Assembly: GCA_034766995.1 (NCBI GenBank)
Contig: CM068317.1
Coordinates: forward strand, 20,000,714 to 20,064,713
DNA: 64,000 nt
Reading direction: 5' to 3'
Origin: Acanthacorydalis orientalis
Taxonomy: Eukaryota > Arthropoda > Insecta > Megaloptera > Corydalidae
The first letter of the stretch is position 1, and each line of letters opens with the position of its first letter. Below the pieces are notes generated by a model. That model worked only from the letters and a program-made list of their open reading frames with translations. It did no database searches and was not told the DNA's origin. Both the position numbers and the translations under genes were made by a program. Shown piece after piece: positions 35,851 to 49,105 of the stretch.

Positions 35851-37619
35851 CAAAAAATTTAAAATAGTCGAAGAAGTGGAATATATATTATGATTTCATC
35901 AACTCAAAACCGCAATCTTCTTTTCGATAAGGGATTCGTCTGTTAACCAAGTAAAGTTATACGAAATAAAGGGAGAGATATTTTAAGGATTGAAATATTT
36001 TCCATTACTCAGTAAACATTCATTTTATAAACTGAAATAATTTGTACACCTAATATATAATACAGTAAAAAGTCAGATACTAATTATGCAAGACATAAAC
36101 GTTGTGTCTCGTATTTTGATTACCAATCGGTTTTATATTAATCAAACTTTTAGTTGGTATCACTAAAGATGTTTTTACATCAAAAATTATTTATATAAAT
36201 CACAATATAATCGTCGAAACAGTACTGCTGATAATTTTCGGGTTGATTAATACATTTTTTTATATTTTAATTCGTTTTTCTGATTGAAGAAAACAAATCT
36301 AATGGACATTTTTTCATTAAAATGGATGATAATTCATTGAAAGACGTTAGTCTATTATCGCTAAAATAGATGTGTATTAAAAAACTATTAATATAATAAT
36401 ATAAATGAATTGAATACTTAAATAGTTAGCTGAATAAGAATTTACTATTCGACGAGGAAATTTTCTCTTTGATCATTTTCATTGTGACATTTAAGACAAT
36501 AGCTAGTCGTATAATAATTGAATAGATTGGTTGATGTATTTGGTAAAGACATTGTTTAACATATATGTAAATAAATCAATTCATATTCGACAGCACGCAC
36601 TTTTATTGTCAAGTTACAACTGTGGGAAAGTGAAAATAAATTGACGTATTTTTTATTTACTAAACGTTTTCAGCGTCATATATAAAGAATAGATTAAGAA
36701 ATTTTTATAGAATGTTTGTTATATTTAATAGAGTGTATATTAGTTTCTTGTAACTAATAATTAAATAATTTATATATGATATATTACATTTAAAAAATTA
36801 ATTATACATTTCGTTACAGCTAATTGAATAGTAACTGTTTAGAATATGAACAAAAACTTGGTTTAGAAATCATCAGACCTATACATATATTTCTTGTATA
36901 AACATGTAAAATAAATATGAACATTCGTAGGATATTACGGATTGTTAATTTTTAAAAAGAAGTCTTTTCACGATATTTTTGAGTTTTATGCTGAACCTGT
37001 TTTTATCAAAAGTTGTAGATTTTCACAATTATGATGTATAAATTTTCTCAAGGCATATGGTTAATATGCAATTAATTTTAACTGAAGTATTAGAGTGATT
37101 TTATATGAGCGTTTGTGGTGCTACAAAATGGCACAGTTAGAAACAAACCGCAATATATCCATTCATATGGACTCGGGATGAATAGATGTATTGGTAACAA
37201 TATGTTTTCTGTTGTAGAATATCATTTTTAGGAGTTGAAAGTGCTCGTGTAATCAAATCTCTTGTTTGAAAATCTAAATTTATTTATATAAGATTAAATT
37301 GACTGAAAAATCTGAGAGTGCAGATAAAGAAGTTGTTGAAGAATTTTCTAAAATAAATTAAGAAGTTGATTCTTTTGTATGTAAACGTTTCAAAAATAAC
37401 AGTACAGAATTATTTTCTAAAAATATGCTCGTACAAATATAGTTCATAAAGAAAGAAACAGTTATTCTCGGATATAAAATATTTAAAAATATTTCATATT
37501 GTTTCTTGGTGGAAACGCAATTAGTAATTTTAATTGAAATTAATAATACCTATTCAATCAAAATTTTAGATTTTTGAAGGGGAAAGTCAAAAGAATTATT
37601 CCAGTCATCTCGAAAACTA
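35851..37619. other. AT-rich noncoding stretch
   Basis: No feature seen. Confidence 0.5.
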
Positions 37620-38175
37620 TTAGGTTGGTAAAAAAATAATTGCGGTTTATGAACATCAAATTCATATACATTTTTCTCAGATAGCTGTTTTAAGTGGTCC
37701 AGAACTGTTGAATGACTAACACCTTACTTTTGTAGAAGCACGCAAATTGTTGTGCGTGGTTCATTCAAATAACGCCGTCAGTTGGTCGTTATGAACTGAA
37801 GAATAACTCCCACAGCCTTCATCTTTAAGGCTCTTGTCCCCAACATGAAATTTTTGGAACCACCATTTCACCGTACGTTCCTTAACAGTACCCACACCAA
37901 AAATATCGTTTAGTTTACGAGCAGTTTTTGCTGCTTTACCAATCGTTCTGAACTCATACAAAAAATACTCTTATTTGTTTCTTTCAATCTTTAATTAAAT
38001 AGCCTAATTTGAAACAAAATTAATAATAAAACCAAAGTTGATGTTACCAAAATACAGACCGAAAAAATCACTTTAATATAATGTTAACATGAATACGATG
38101 GAATGACATTCATTGAAAAAAATTAAGGTTAGAATTCAGAAAATAAAAACCGTAATTATTTTTCTACCGACCTAA
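37620..38175 (-). mobile_element. mariner-derived deleted element, copy F
   Basis: 556 bp, minus strand, from TTAGGTTGGTAAAAAAATAA to CGACCTAA. One of the best-preserved copies: an open frame (37961-37761) encodes YEFRTIGKAAKTARKLND, GVGTVKERTVKWWFQKF and an HNDQL segment. It then breaks before the HPTVLDH-like motif. The join to the 3' end removes the DDD domain. Confidence 0.9.
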
Positions 38176-39048
38176 TAATTTAAAAGACTGAGTTATTTGA
38201 ACGATCTTTGGTGATTTATTCAACCTTCTTTGGTATCGGTTATTGAGCAATAATGAATTAAGAATAATTTAACATTTAGAATAATATTACTTTTAGACAA
38301 TGCTGTAGGTCACTCAAGGTTGGTTATTGGTGTTTCAGAGCGCTTCTTCCAGCTCACTCAAAATTCTCGAAGAATTTATATACCGAAATCAATGTTAAGT
38401 TTTTTGCTGATAATAAATTCTTGTGTTAATATTATTTAACATGAGATATTCATTCCTGGACCAAATACTTTCACTAAAAAGAGGTGTATATATATATATA
38501 TTTCACGGAAATGAATATTATATATATTTCACGCAAATGGATATTATATACATGCGTTAATTATGAGACAAATATTCAAAATTACATTCCTTTATACAAA
38601 AATGTAAGAATGACATAGTTTAAAGTACAAAAATTGGAATTTATGGTTTTTTGAAATAATATTGAATGTTTTTTTAAAAAAATATTAATATTTAATATTT
38701 ATTTGTCGTGTTTGGTATATTTTTAATTTTTAAAATGATTTTATCTTATAAGAAGGTGTAATATTTGGCTTTAAATGGTTATATTTAAGGGTTTTATAAG
38801 AAAAGAACCATATTTAGTTCATAATAGTGCAATATTTATAGGTAATAAAATTATTTACAGAGAACAGTAGTCAATAATTGAAAGAAAAAAGCTGAAAGTT
38901 ACAAGAAACACGGTATATGATCAATGATTTCAAAATTGTAAGTTAGAAGTATTGTAATTTTTGAGAAAAATCCTTCAATTTCATTAAATACAATCTATCA
39001 GAAGAAACTATTGACAAAATAACAGAAAGAAAATGCTACGAAGTTTTA
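38176..39048. other. AT-rich noncoding stretch
   Basis: Contains a two-copy direct repeat (TATATTTCACGxAAATGxAT) at 38494-38550. Otherwise nothing recognised. Confidence 0.5.
38494..38550. repeat. two-copy tandem minisatellite
   Basis: The unit TATATTTCACG(G/C)AAATG(A/G)ATAT is repeated after about 33 bases with two substitutions. Confidence 0.7.
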
Positions 39049-39302
39049 AGTAACAAAAAAGAAATCATTTTTGTCACTTGAATTTGACTAAGACATATTT
39101 ACAGTGTGAGTAATCTTTATATATGAATCTTATTCTTATGTTATGTTTAACAGTATTTAACATGCATGGCTGAAAAATGGATGGCAGGTTATAAGTCGCT
39201 CTCTCTTAATTTTTTATAGCTGATTCATTGTTATGAAGATTACTCACGCTGTAAATATGTCTTTGTCAAATTCAAGTGACAACAATGATTTCTTTTTACT
39301 AG
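39049..39302. repeat. strong fold-back: 67-bp inverted repeat around a 118-bp loop
   Basis: The left arm (39049-39117) and right arm (39236-39302) are reverse complements with only about five mismatches. Shared blocks include AAAAAGAAATCATT, GTCACTTGAATTTGAC, AAGACATATTTACAG and GTGAGTAATCTT. The loop contains no coding frame. It could be a young fold-back MITE, an inverted duplication, or a hairpin RNA source. No typical TA or TTAA target is evident at its edges. Confidence 0.85.
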
Positions 39303-40598
39303 AAATAGTAAATTTGTATCGTTATGTTTTATTAAAGTCTAAAAATAAGTAGTTTGGAGCATAGTATTAAAACTGGATAGTATTAGAGAATTGCTCTTTC
39401 AAATGATTGCTACAGTATGTTTAATTCTGAAAATAGAATATAAACTATGGAATGACATGCAAAGTTCTCGAATAGTAGTCTGCTAGAACATGTTTAGTTA
39501 CTTATAAAGGTTAGATTCCATGGAAGAAAAATTAGACTGTTCAGCATCACATTCGAGTTCTAAAGACAGGGAGGGCATCGTTAAAGGACGATACTAAAAA
39601 ACTGATTTGAAAGTAAATCGATTTAGAAAAACCATACATGTTTAGTTTTCCAAAAGAATACTTTTATAAAAATAAGCATTCGTATTCTTTATAACTTATA
39701 TTCTTTTCAACTCTCTGTTTTGGTGCGGTAAACTACTCAGCTGACTGCATGCTTTTATTTGCAAATGTCCTCACAGAACACTGATATTCCTTGTTATTCT
39801 CTATTATTCGGTACTATCGCTACGAATTTTAAAAAAATAATGATAGAAACGCAAATATTGCTTTGCTTGTCAATCAAAACCAACCTCAACCCTGGTACGC
39901 ATGGTTTTTTCAATTAATGTTAGTTTACTGATCGTCAAACGTTTGCTGTGAGGAAGTAGAGTAATATTTTTAACCATGTCTTTATTTTCTTGTAAAACAC
40001 ATGTTCTATTAATACTAAACGGTGGCGAAAGGATTGACTTTGATGTTCAACTAATTAAAAATTCTTCATAAATAGTACTTTTCATGAAAAATATTAGCGA
40101 TAAACTGTTTATTGCATCGTCACCGAGAGTTTTAAAACGGTGTCGGGTTGGAAGAATTAATCTTTCTTACATTATTTTATAACTAACTGTGTATATTTTT
40201 TACTAGATTATTATATTGTTTCATAATTAACATTATTTTAGTTTAATTTTTCTATACTAATAAGAGAATCTTCTTTAAAGCATATCGATACAATACTTGA
40301 ATTTAGTTCATTCAACACATGTACACATTTTCAGGAACGAATTGTTTATGAAAGTGAAGGATTAATTGTGGTAGATAGTTTCGTTAGCATTATGAGTATA
40401 AATGTTGAATATAATCTAAAATTTTATAAATATTTCAACCGTTTTCATATTAAATGTATAAAATATATTTGCATATTCTTTTATAAAAAAGATTTATTAC
40501 AATGTTTTCTGCCATATCTACAAACGAAACCGTTTATATTTCAATTTCCATAGATTTGTTTCATAAAATAGTCAATTTCGTTGTTAATTCTGAAATAA

Positions 40599-40680
<82 letters not shown>

Positions 40681-41389
40681 CATGTGTGTGTGTAAAGTCT
40701 TTAAAAAGAAACTAGATAAAATAATCTTGAAAATAGGATAAAGAATAACTGAAGTATAAAATTGTTTATTTGTGACCTACAATATGATTAATTATTTACT
40801 GCTTGTATACATATCTCGTCATAAAATGTTGACTATATAGAAGACCCGACATTAAAATACTATTATCTGTCTAAATAAACGTAATTAAAGTTTAATTTAT
40901 AACCAGGCACCAAATAAATTTTCATTGACTATAAATTATTAGTTTCTTGCATAGCTAAACTAAAGCTTTTAACGATTGTTGTAAATTTTCACCGAGTAAA
41001 AAGTGTAATGTAGACATTTACGAGTTGCTAAATAGAATATTTTTTCAAATATTTTACTGAAACGTATTTAAAAACAAATGTTTATATACATAATGGTCAA
41101 GTTTTTCGTATGGTCGATATTTAGTATGAGGACATATGTCAACACAAATAATTATAAAAATATACAATTGACGTTAATATGGTCATAAATATTGTTGTAA
41201 GGAACTTAAGTAATTAAAATTTCAAGTCGTAATCGATCTATTGATTTTTTATTTTTTAATATTCTAACACAATAGACTATTATCCAGAATCGAAATATTT
41301 CTAGGTACGAAAAAAATGTAATTATTAATATATATGTGTTTTTTTTAATTATCTAGGCGAAGATATTAAATAGTAATTCTCTACAAAAT
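39303..41389. other. AT-rich noncoding stretch with microsatellite
   Basis: A less AT-rich patch at 39720-40150 (with CCTCACAG near 39770 and, inverted, CTGTGAGG near 39947) has no recognised match. A microsatellite lies at 40603-40693. No gene seen. Confidence 0.45.
40603..40693. repeat. (AT)n/(TATG)n(TG)n microsatellite
   Basis: AT runs with TGTATATG interruptions ending in GTGTGTGTGTG. Confidence 0.95.
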
Positions 41390-41550
41390 AATAATTCCTG
41401 AAACTGTAGCCAAATCATTTTCAAAGTAATGTTTTCACTTATTCACTAAAAATACTTTTTTTCTGCCAAAAATGTTTCATAATTGATTATTGGCAGTTCT
41501 TAATAGTTGTTTATGCAGATTTCTAATTCTTTTTCAGAGTGTTAAGGTGT
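41390..41550. repeat. dispersed repeat, copy 3
   Basis: Reads GAAACTGTAGCCAAATCATTTTC, then ATGTTTCATAATTGATTATT, then TTTATGCAGATTTC. The order parallels 15450-15625 and 55540-55720. Confidence 0.45.
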
Positions 41551-43575
41551 AGAAAAAAATATTTGTGAAAGAAATCGTCTATATCTTAATATTAATTTAA
41601 ATTAACATATAGAATTATTTTACTTTAAGTGATGGTACAAGCTTTAAGTTTTTAAGATTAATCTTAAAAATACTACTAATATTAAATATTCTACTTTAAG
41701 ATAACATGTGAAATATATTAGATAATTTCTACACAACAAATTTTGGAAAGCCTGAACTAACGAAATTCGAAAAGTAACAAAATTAAAAAAAATATTTTTG
41801 ATTCTAAGAATCTATGCTTCTTTTTACTATGATATTATAATTTTACATTTAAAAATATTCTGATTAAAATGTACTAACAGCAGTTAAGTTTATGATTTTG
41901 TATACTCATTTAGACATTGCACTGAATTTATTTTATAAAAAAAATAGCTACATAACGTTTAGTAATAAAAAAATCTCATTAGTATAAAAAAAACTAATCG
42001 AATATACAGTAATGTATGGACCTTTTAATGTATTTATAAAAAATATTTCTTATGGTATGTTTCTAAAATAACTTTAAAAGAACTGTCAAGCCTTTGCAAA
42101 TATATATGATTAAATTCATCAAGTTTTTTAAAATATACATTTACATATTTAATCATCAATGAATTATTCTATTTTGTATTTTTTTTAATTTAAGTCAGCA
42201 GCTGTTTTAAAGTAATTTAAACATATAATAAAAAAAATATCCAATATTATTGTTAGCTCTTTATTAATATTTTCTTATGTCACTCTTGACTTTAATTACA
42301 TCCTCAACTCTTTTAGGAAATTTGTAGTATACCACACATTATGTGAAATTTTTTATATTTGTCAACGGTTATAGATCTTTCGATTTTTTTACTCATAATC
42401 GTTATAAATTATCTGTTGAAATTTAAGATATTTTCGAACCATTTTAAAGATATTAATTAAAAAGTTTTCTTATATTGTGTCTATTTTAAAATATTAGTAG
42501 GCTCATGATATTACAAAAGATAGAATGAATCTATTTTTTGTAATCTTTAGTGTTTGTAAAATTGAAAATGCAGTATCACTTATGAATTATTTATATTTTT
42601 TTGAATTTATGTTACTCGCCATTACTTTTAAGGGTGCAGCATAATAAGCTATGATAAACCTCAATGTAATTGTTGGGAAAATTAAATTTATTTGATATTT
42701 ATTACCATGTTTTCGTTAAACTAATTCGATTAATTTAATTTTAGGCTTGTCAGAAAACACAATCTGGTATCAATTATCTGATGCACAATTTTGTGAATGT
42801 TTGGTTCACTGAACACAAATTGTTTTCGATTTTTACCTTAGAAGTGTGTTTTTCATCGCTTTCCGGTTAAAAAGTCTTATTTTATTTAAACTTTCTTGAT
42901 AATTCTGGTATTAACATTTGTAGAAATAGTAGCTTTAAGTTTAGTCTTCAAATTTCACAATATAGTTCTAGCATAGTACTTAAATCAACTTTTATACATT
43001 ACTTATTTATTCAGTCCACAAAAATGAATAATTGTGTGTAATTGTGAGATGAAATACAGTTCGCACTGTATAAATGCAAAGAAACAAGTATTAAAAAGCA
43101 GCGAATGAAAAATTCTATTGTAAAATTTCAAATAGTCGGAATAAAAATTAGAATTTAAGGATAAATGTTTCAATAACCAGTCGTTTAGATTTGAAATATA
43201 TTTTGGCGTTCATTATCCTTTTTGCTTTCTAAATTGTTAGTAGTACTGTAATTGGTTAACTTTTTTCTTAAAACACCTTAACTGAACCTTAATCTTTAAG
43301 CTATTATTTTTCTTTTAGAAACATTTTCGTCATTTAATAACAATATAACTTTTTCTGCGCCAATAAAATTTTATTTGTACTTAGATATTTTGTTTGTGGC
43401 ACACTTTGGCAATAAAATATGAAATAAACAAAAATTATATATGAAAAAAATTTCAAACTTCTGGAAACGTTTTCTCGTTTGCTATATATTAAAACTTTTT
43501 ACAAAAGAAAAAAAACATTTTTTTGTACTACTTCAATCACAAATTATAAATGTACTTTAACGCTCTGTGTATATT
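41551..43575. other. AT-rich noncoding stretch
   Basis: No gene or repeat recognised. Confidence 0.5.
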
Positions 43576-44139
43576 TTAGGTTGATAAGAAATTAATTGCG
43601 GTTTTTGTTTTCTGAATTCTAATCTTAATTTTTTTTAATGGTATTTTTTTAAGTGTCATTTCATCATGCTCATGTTAATATTACTTTAAAGAGCATTTTT
43701 CGGTTTGTATTTTAGTAAAATCGACTTTGGTTTTATTAATAATTTTGCTTCAAATTGTGCTATTGAATTAAAGTTGTAAAGATTTTTGTATGAGTTTAAA
43801 ACGGGTGGTAAAGCAGCAGAAACTGCTTGTAAACGAAATAATGTTTTTGATGTGGGTACTATTAAGGAATGTATGATACAATGGTGGTTCCAAAAATTTT
43901 GTACTGGGGATGAAAGTCTTGAAGACGAAGAAGTCGCGGACTTCCTTCTTCAGTTCATAATCACCAACTGAAGGCGTTAGTTGAATCTGAACCACGCACA
44001 ACAATTCGAGAGCTTCCAAAAAAGTTAGGCGATAGTCACCCAACAGTTCTGGACCATTTAGAACAACTAACAAAATCAGGAATAAAAAAAAATATGAATT
44101 TGAAGCTAATAAACCACACTTATTTTTCTACCAACTTAA
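43576..44139 (+). mobile_element. mariner-derived deleted element, copy G
   Basis: 564 bp, plus strand, from TTAGGTTGATAAGAAATTAA to CAACTTAA. An open frame (43786-43971) encodes YEFKTGGKAAETACKRNN, VGTIKECMIQWWFQKF and the acidic SLEDEE stretch. After a shift the frame reads RELPKKLGDSHPTVLDHL, almost the whole HTH domain, before jumping to the 3' end. The catalytic triad is absent. Confidence 0.9.
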
Positions 44140-45165
44140 TACAAACATTTGCACAAAACAAATATCCAAATGATTTTAATATTTTCATATTATTTATTAT
44201 ACTGAGCTGTAATTTATACTTTCATTTCTATTACACAATCTGAAATTATTTACAAATAAAGTTTACTTCCAGATGCTAATTTTTTTAATAAATGAACAAT
44301 CTGTACTACTTACTGATTGAGATTACTGGAAAAAAAGTTTGGCATACGTTGTAGCTTTGATTTGTATTATTTATATTATTTTTTATTTACCTCTTTTATT
44401 ATTAGAATTTTATATATATAAATATATTTTGTGTTATGTTATATCATGATGAATAAAAATTAAAATGATAATTTTTCAATTGAATAATATATTAATATCA
44501 TAAATAGATATACATAAAATAAATTTGTTTAATAATATTTACATATTATAAACTTAATAGTAGAGTATGTGATTAAAATTTATTTTATTTAAAAAAAGAA
44601 ATGTTTTCGGCGTTATATGTATATATATATATATACATATTGTACATGTTTTTTTTTTAAGAATATATTTATATAAATAAACTTCATGATGTGTTGCGCG
44701 TTTATTCAAATACAACATTGTATATAACGATGGTCAAACATATCGCTATTGCTTTTCACAAATTGAATGAAATTTATTATTTATGATTTGTATAGGTCGT
44801 TGACGAGTAAATGTGTAGTTTAGTTGCGGTTACTTTGATGTTATTTAAGTGGCTGCAAGTTTATGTAGATAGTTTGTACTAAAGTGCATAGCAAATGGTA
44901 GTTTAATTTCAATTTGTATTGACTGTATGTTTCTTAGAAACCGGTTACATCATTATTAGTTTTGTTCTTTCTTCTAAACATAGCGATAGTTAAATTGTTT
45001 CTAGAAGTAACCAATCGTTAGGATCAATACTGTGGTTTGAACAATATTTTTTTTTCGAGAAATCGCATATAAGATTTCATAAAAGTAATTAATAATTAGT
45101 TTTATGGTTATTCAATCATTTTTTTAAATATACACAACCACACACTCGTGAATATATATATATAC

Positions 45166-45213
<48 letters not shown>

Positions 45214-45598
45214 GTTCAACTTAGTTGTAATGATCACGGATATAACTAACAATTTAAATAAGCAAATGTACATACAGCTTATGACTCCTGCATATCTACA
45301 TACAAACATTCACTTTTGTAACAAATTCATTTTCATTTATACATAGAAAAAACTTAATTTCATCTTAAAACTTTCTTTTTTTCCTAATATTCGGTAAGTA
45401 ATATTTTTCCAAATATACTAACAGCTACAGGATAACTGTATCATGGATGTAGAACACAAAATTAATATAGAACTGATGTCTCCACCTTCCGACATAATTT
45501 GAATTTTATCAGAAATAAAAATTGTTTTTATAAAATATTCCTTCAATCAACGGAAACAAGTGTTTAATGCAAATAAATAGATTTTTAGATGTTAAATA
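44140..45598. other. AT-rich noncoding stretch with microsatellites
   Basis: Short AT tract at 44614-44636 and a longer one at 45151-45210. No gene recognised. Confidence 0.5.
45151..45210. repeat. (AT)n microsatellite
   Basis: About 28 repeats with CATA interruptions near the start. Confidence 0.95.
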
Positions 45599-45811
45599 TT
45601 AGGTGGAAAGAAAAATAATTGATTTTTATGATCTTCAAATTCATATACATTTTTTAATTTACATGGTTTTGAGTGGTTGGATGACCAAAGTACAGACCGA
45701 AAAATGCACTTTATAATAATATTAACAAGAACTCTATTAAATGACACTTTCATTGAAAAAATAAGGTTAGAATTCAGAAAACAAAAACCGTAATTATTTT
45801 TCTACCTTTAA
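45599..45811 (-). mobile_element. mariner-derived element reduced to both ends, copy H
   Basis: About 213 bp. It keeps the family's left segment (TTAGGTGGAAAGAAAAATAA, then the ATATACATTTT and GTGGTTGGATGAC words). It then joins directly to the segment next to the other end (GTACAGACCGAAAAATGCAC through CCGTAATTATTTTTCTACC). All coding sequence is lost. This is a second deletion on top of the 550-bp form. Confidence 0.8.
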
Positions 45812-46066
45812 TATATAAAATATTTCAACTATACAATATTTGGTTGTTACTAGGTATGTGTGAATGAATTATTTTAATTATATAGTTATTTCTTAGTAAA
45901 TATGTCTATTACTTTTTAATATAACTTAATATCGTATTATTAGCGTTTATATAGAAAAATATAATTTATAGACGAAATTTATGTGTCATTGATGTATTGA
46001 GTATAGTTTTTAACGAAGGTATAATTACATAATGGCAGCTGTGTTTTGTATAACTTAATTAGAATC

Positions 46067-46120
<54 letters not shown>

Positions 46121-46352
46121 TACGTCTGTGATATTTAAGTTATCTATTTATAGAATAAAATATTTTAATTTCGTTTAATGGGTACAATTTCATATTATTA
46201 TTTTTAATTTTGGAAGAGACACAGTTGTACTCCAATCTTATTTTCTTATTCGTAGGATAAAATGAAATAAAAAATTCTATAGAATTTTACAGCCTATCTT
46301 GGCTGCAGGAAGCTATTTTCTTACGTTAGTATTTAAAACACTGAAATATGTA
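45812..46352. other. AT-rich noncoding stretch with microsatellite
   Basis: (AT)n at 46071-46117. Nothing else seen. Confidence 0.5.
46071..46117. repeat. (AT)n microsatellite
   Basis: About 22 repeats. Confidence 0.95.
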
Positions 46353-46850
46353 TTAGTAGAAAAATAAGTTTTTCAATAAAAGTACAATTTCGTCATGTTC
46401 ATGTTAATATCATTTTAAAGTGTATTTTTTGATCAGCATTTTAGTAACATCAACTTTGGTTTTATTATTAATTTTGCTTCAAATTGGGCTATTGAATAAA
46501 AGATGGAAAAGAAGCAAATAAGAGAATTTTTTTGTATGAGTTCAAAACGGGTGGTAAAGCAGCAGAAACTGCTCGTAAACTAAACGATGCTTTTAGTGTG
46601 GGTACTGAGAAACGTACGGTGCAATGGTGGTTCCAAAAATTTCGTGCTGGTGAGGAGAGTCTTGAAGATGAAGAAGGTCCTTCTTTAGTTCATAACGACC
46701 AACTGAAGGCGAGGATGTTTGGAGCGGTTAATTGTCAAAAATATGTTTATTTTAATGGTGCTTATTTCGATTAATAAAGTTAATTATTAGCTGAGAAAAT
46801 GTACATGAATGTGAAGCTCATAAACAGCAATTATTTTTCTACCAACCTAA
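46353..46850 (+). mobile_element. mariner-derived deleted element, copy I
   Basis: About 498 bp, plus strand. The left end is damaged (ATTAGTAGAAAAATAAG) and the right end is intact (ACCAACCTAA). A Met-Glu-Lys start lies at 46503 but is out of frame with the HTH at a T-run. The frame 46532-46774 carries YEFKTGGKAAETARKLND, RTVQWWFQKF and SLEDEEG. After HNDQLKA the sequence diverges into unrelated DNA, so its internal deletion or insertion differs from the other copies. Confidence 0.85.
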
Positions 46851-47429
46851 TAACATGCCAAATCATATCTTTTTGTTTTATTTTCCAATTAAGTACATTT
46901 CTTATAATTCATTTGTTAACGTGAACAAAAAACTATTAAGGAATTCATAACCATTTGTTTTTATTTCCAAGAAATTCAGTAATTTAATTTCTACCAAGTA
47001 AAAAAACGGATTGTAAATAATTCATATATATTTCATAATTTTACCAAGTACGAAAAGTTTAACATAAAAAAAATAAAACCACAGCAAGTATGAAAAAATA
47101 TGTATAAAAAGAACAATAAAAGTAGATATAGTTAATTGAAAAATAATCTTTGGAAATCTAGAATGTAAATACGTTGTTTGGAAAAATATGAGAGCAATGC
47201 GAATAAGTTGCCTTTTTAATAGTTGTAAATTATGGAACTTCTAGGAAACATAAGAGTAAGATATTTTGTTGTAAGTATTAATTTAAGTACAGTTTATAAT
47301 TAAGATATATACATTCATACCTACATACATACATATATATATATATACACACACACAAGTATAAGTATTTAAAATCGCGATTTTTACTTAACTTGTATGA
47401 TGCTAAGCTTTTTGAGTAGATTTTACAAA

Positions 47430-47446
47430 TATATACACATACACAT

Positions 47447-47524
<78 letters not shown>

Positions 47525-47525
47525 A
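47430..47525. repeat. (AC)n(AT)n(GT)n self-complementary microsatellite
   Basis: ACACATACAC units, about 27 AT repeats, then GTGTGTGTGTGTGTGT. The flanks are complementary. Confidence 0.95.
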
Positions 47526-49029
47526 TTTCGCAGATTCAATAGATATTTTTATTTTGTGTTTGTTTCTTAAATTCTTTATTTTTAAAATATAACTTTTTAG
47601 CATTTAAGAACTTTTTAAAAGTGATAAGTATATTATATGACAATACGAATTACACACATATTATAGTTAAATGTTAATTTTTTTCTGTTTTTATAATAAA
47701 GTTGAGATAAGTAATATTTAGAAAATTATTTGGTTCTGTTTTATAAATAGTTATAAAAAATATCAAATTTGGTTTGTTTTAATGGAATCATTGTATTAAA
47801 ATATAAAACGTTCATGTACATTTTTTTTTAATTTTTTAAGTTACTACTCAAATAGTTCATAGAAAATATATAAAGTATTTTGATATTCGTCATAATTTTA
47901 GCAAAAATACAAAAATTGAAAGTGAACTAAGACTTTTTATTTTTGATAGAAAAAAATATTTTTTTATATGGTTTTATGAATTCTAACCTATTTTTTATAT
48001 AAAAGTTTATTTATTTTCAAATTATTTTAGTTTATATATAAACATATGTATGCGAATGTGATAAATATTTACATAATTTTGAGATGTCGAAAAACCTAGA
48101 AAATATTAGATGCACTATTTGCGTAGGTATCAGTGGCTCAGAAGTTAATGATATTAGACTTTTGCAGTAAATCATGCTCAATTTCAAATTGTAAATATTA
48201 AAAGTAATTTGTTTTATAATTGTATAAAAATATAATAATCATAACAATAAAGTGCATGAATAATCATTGAAAGCATTATAGTCAGAAATTATTTGGAGAT
48301 ACTTTGTTTTTTACTTGAAACGTTTTATTAGAAAAATAAACGCGTTTAAGAAAATATAATTTGTACAGTACTTTGTGGTTATATATGTAACGATCAATTT
48401 TTAATCTATGATCTTGCTTTTTAAATGTATAATTAAAAAATCCTTTAAATTTTATACTAATCTGTTTATATAATATACGGATTTGTCTAGAAATTGAAAA
48501 TTAAAACAATTTTTTTTCCTACTGGAAAAAAGAATTAATTTCAGTCGTGTATAAATTTGTCAATATCTGTCTGCAGATAATTGCTCACGGGTCATTTAGA
48601 AGTAAAATTGACAGACATTATTATAGTGTTAGGGCGGCTATCAAAAATACATTAAGAATAGTTCGAGCATCAAGATGGCCCTGTCAGATGATGCCATTAT
48701 CTTTTTGTGAATCATCATGATAATTGATAGTTCAAAAAAGCTACGCCATTGTTTGTAATGAGATTTTTTTTCTCTTATAAAAGAAAAAAAACTAGTTTCG
48801 AACGTGGTGGAATGACTGGAATGTGTTTGTACATAAAGTGTTTTTGAAGGATCAAAATGTATGAGTGTTTTTTTTAATCTTGGTGGTTAATAATGCATTC
48901 AGAACGAAGCTATTAAAAGAAAGTGTGTGAAAAAATGAGATTCAATTAGTTGCGTACACGTTTAGAATACTTGAATAATTATTTCTTTTATGAGTTATTA
49001 TTAGCTTTATTTTTCGAAATATTTTATGA

Positions 49030-49033
<4 letters not shown>

Positions 49034-49102
<69 letters not shown>
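49034..49102. repeat. (AT)n microsatellite
   Basis: About 34 AT repeats. Confidence 0.97.

Positions 49103-49105
<3 letters not shown>

Noticed and set aside
39720..39960. CCTCACAG / CTGTGAGG inverted words as a transposon
   Set aside because: The match is short and does not extend, so it is treated as chance.
43768..44073. Minus-strand 101-codon frame over mariner copy G
   Set aside because: It is antisense to the plus-strand transposase N-terminus, which carries the recognisable motifs.
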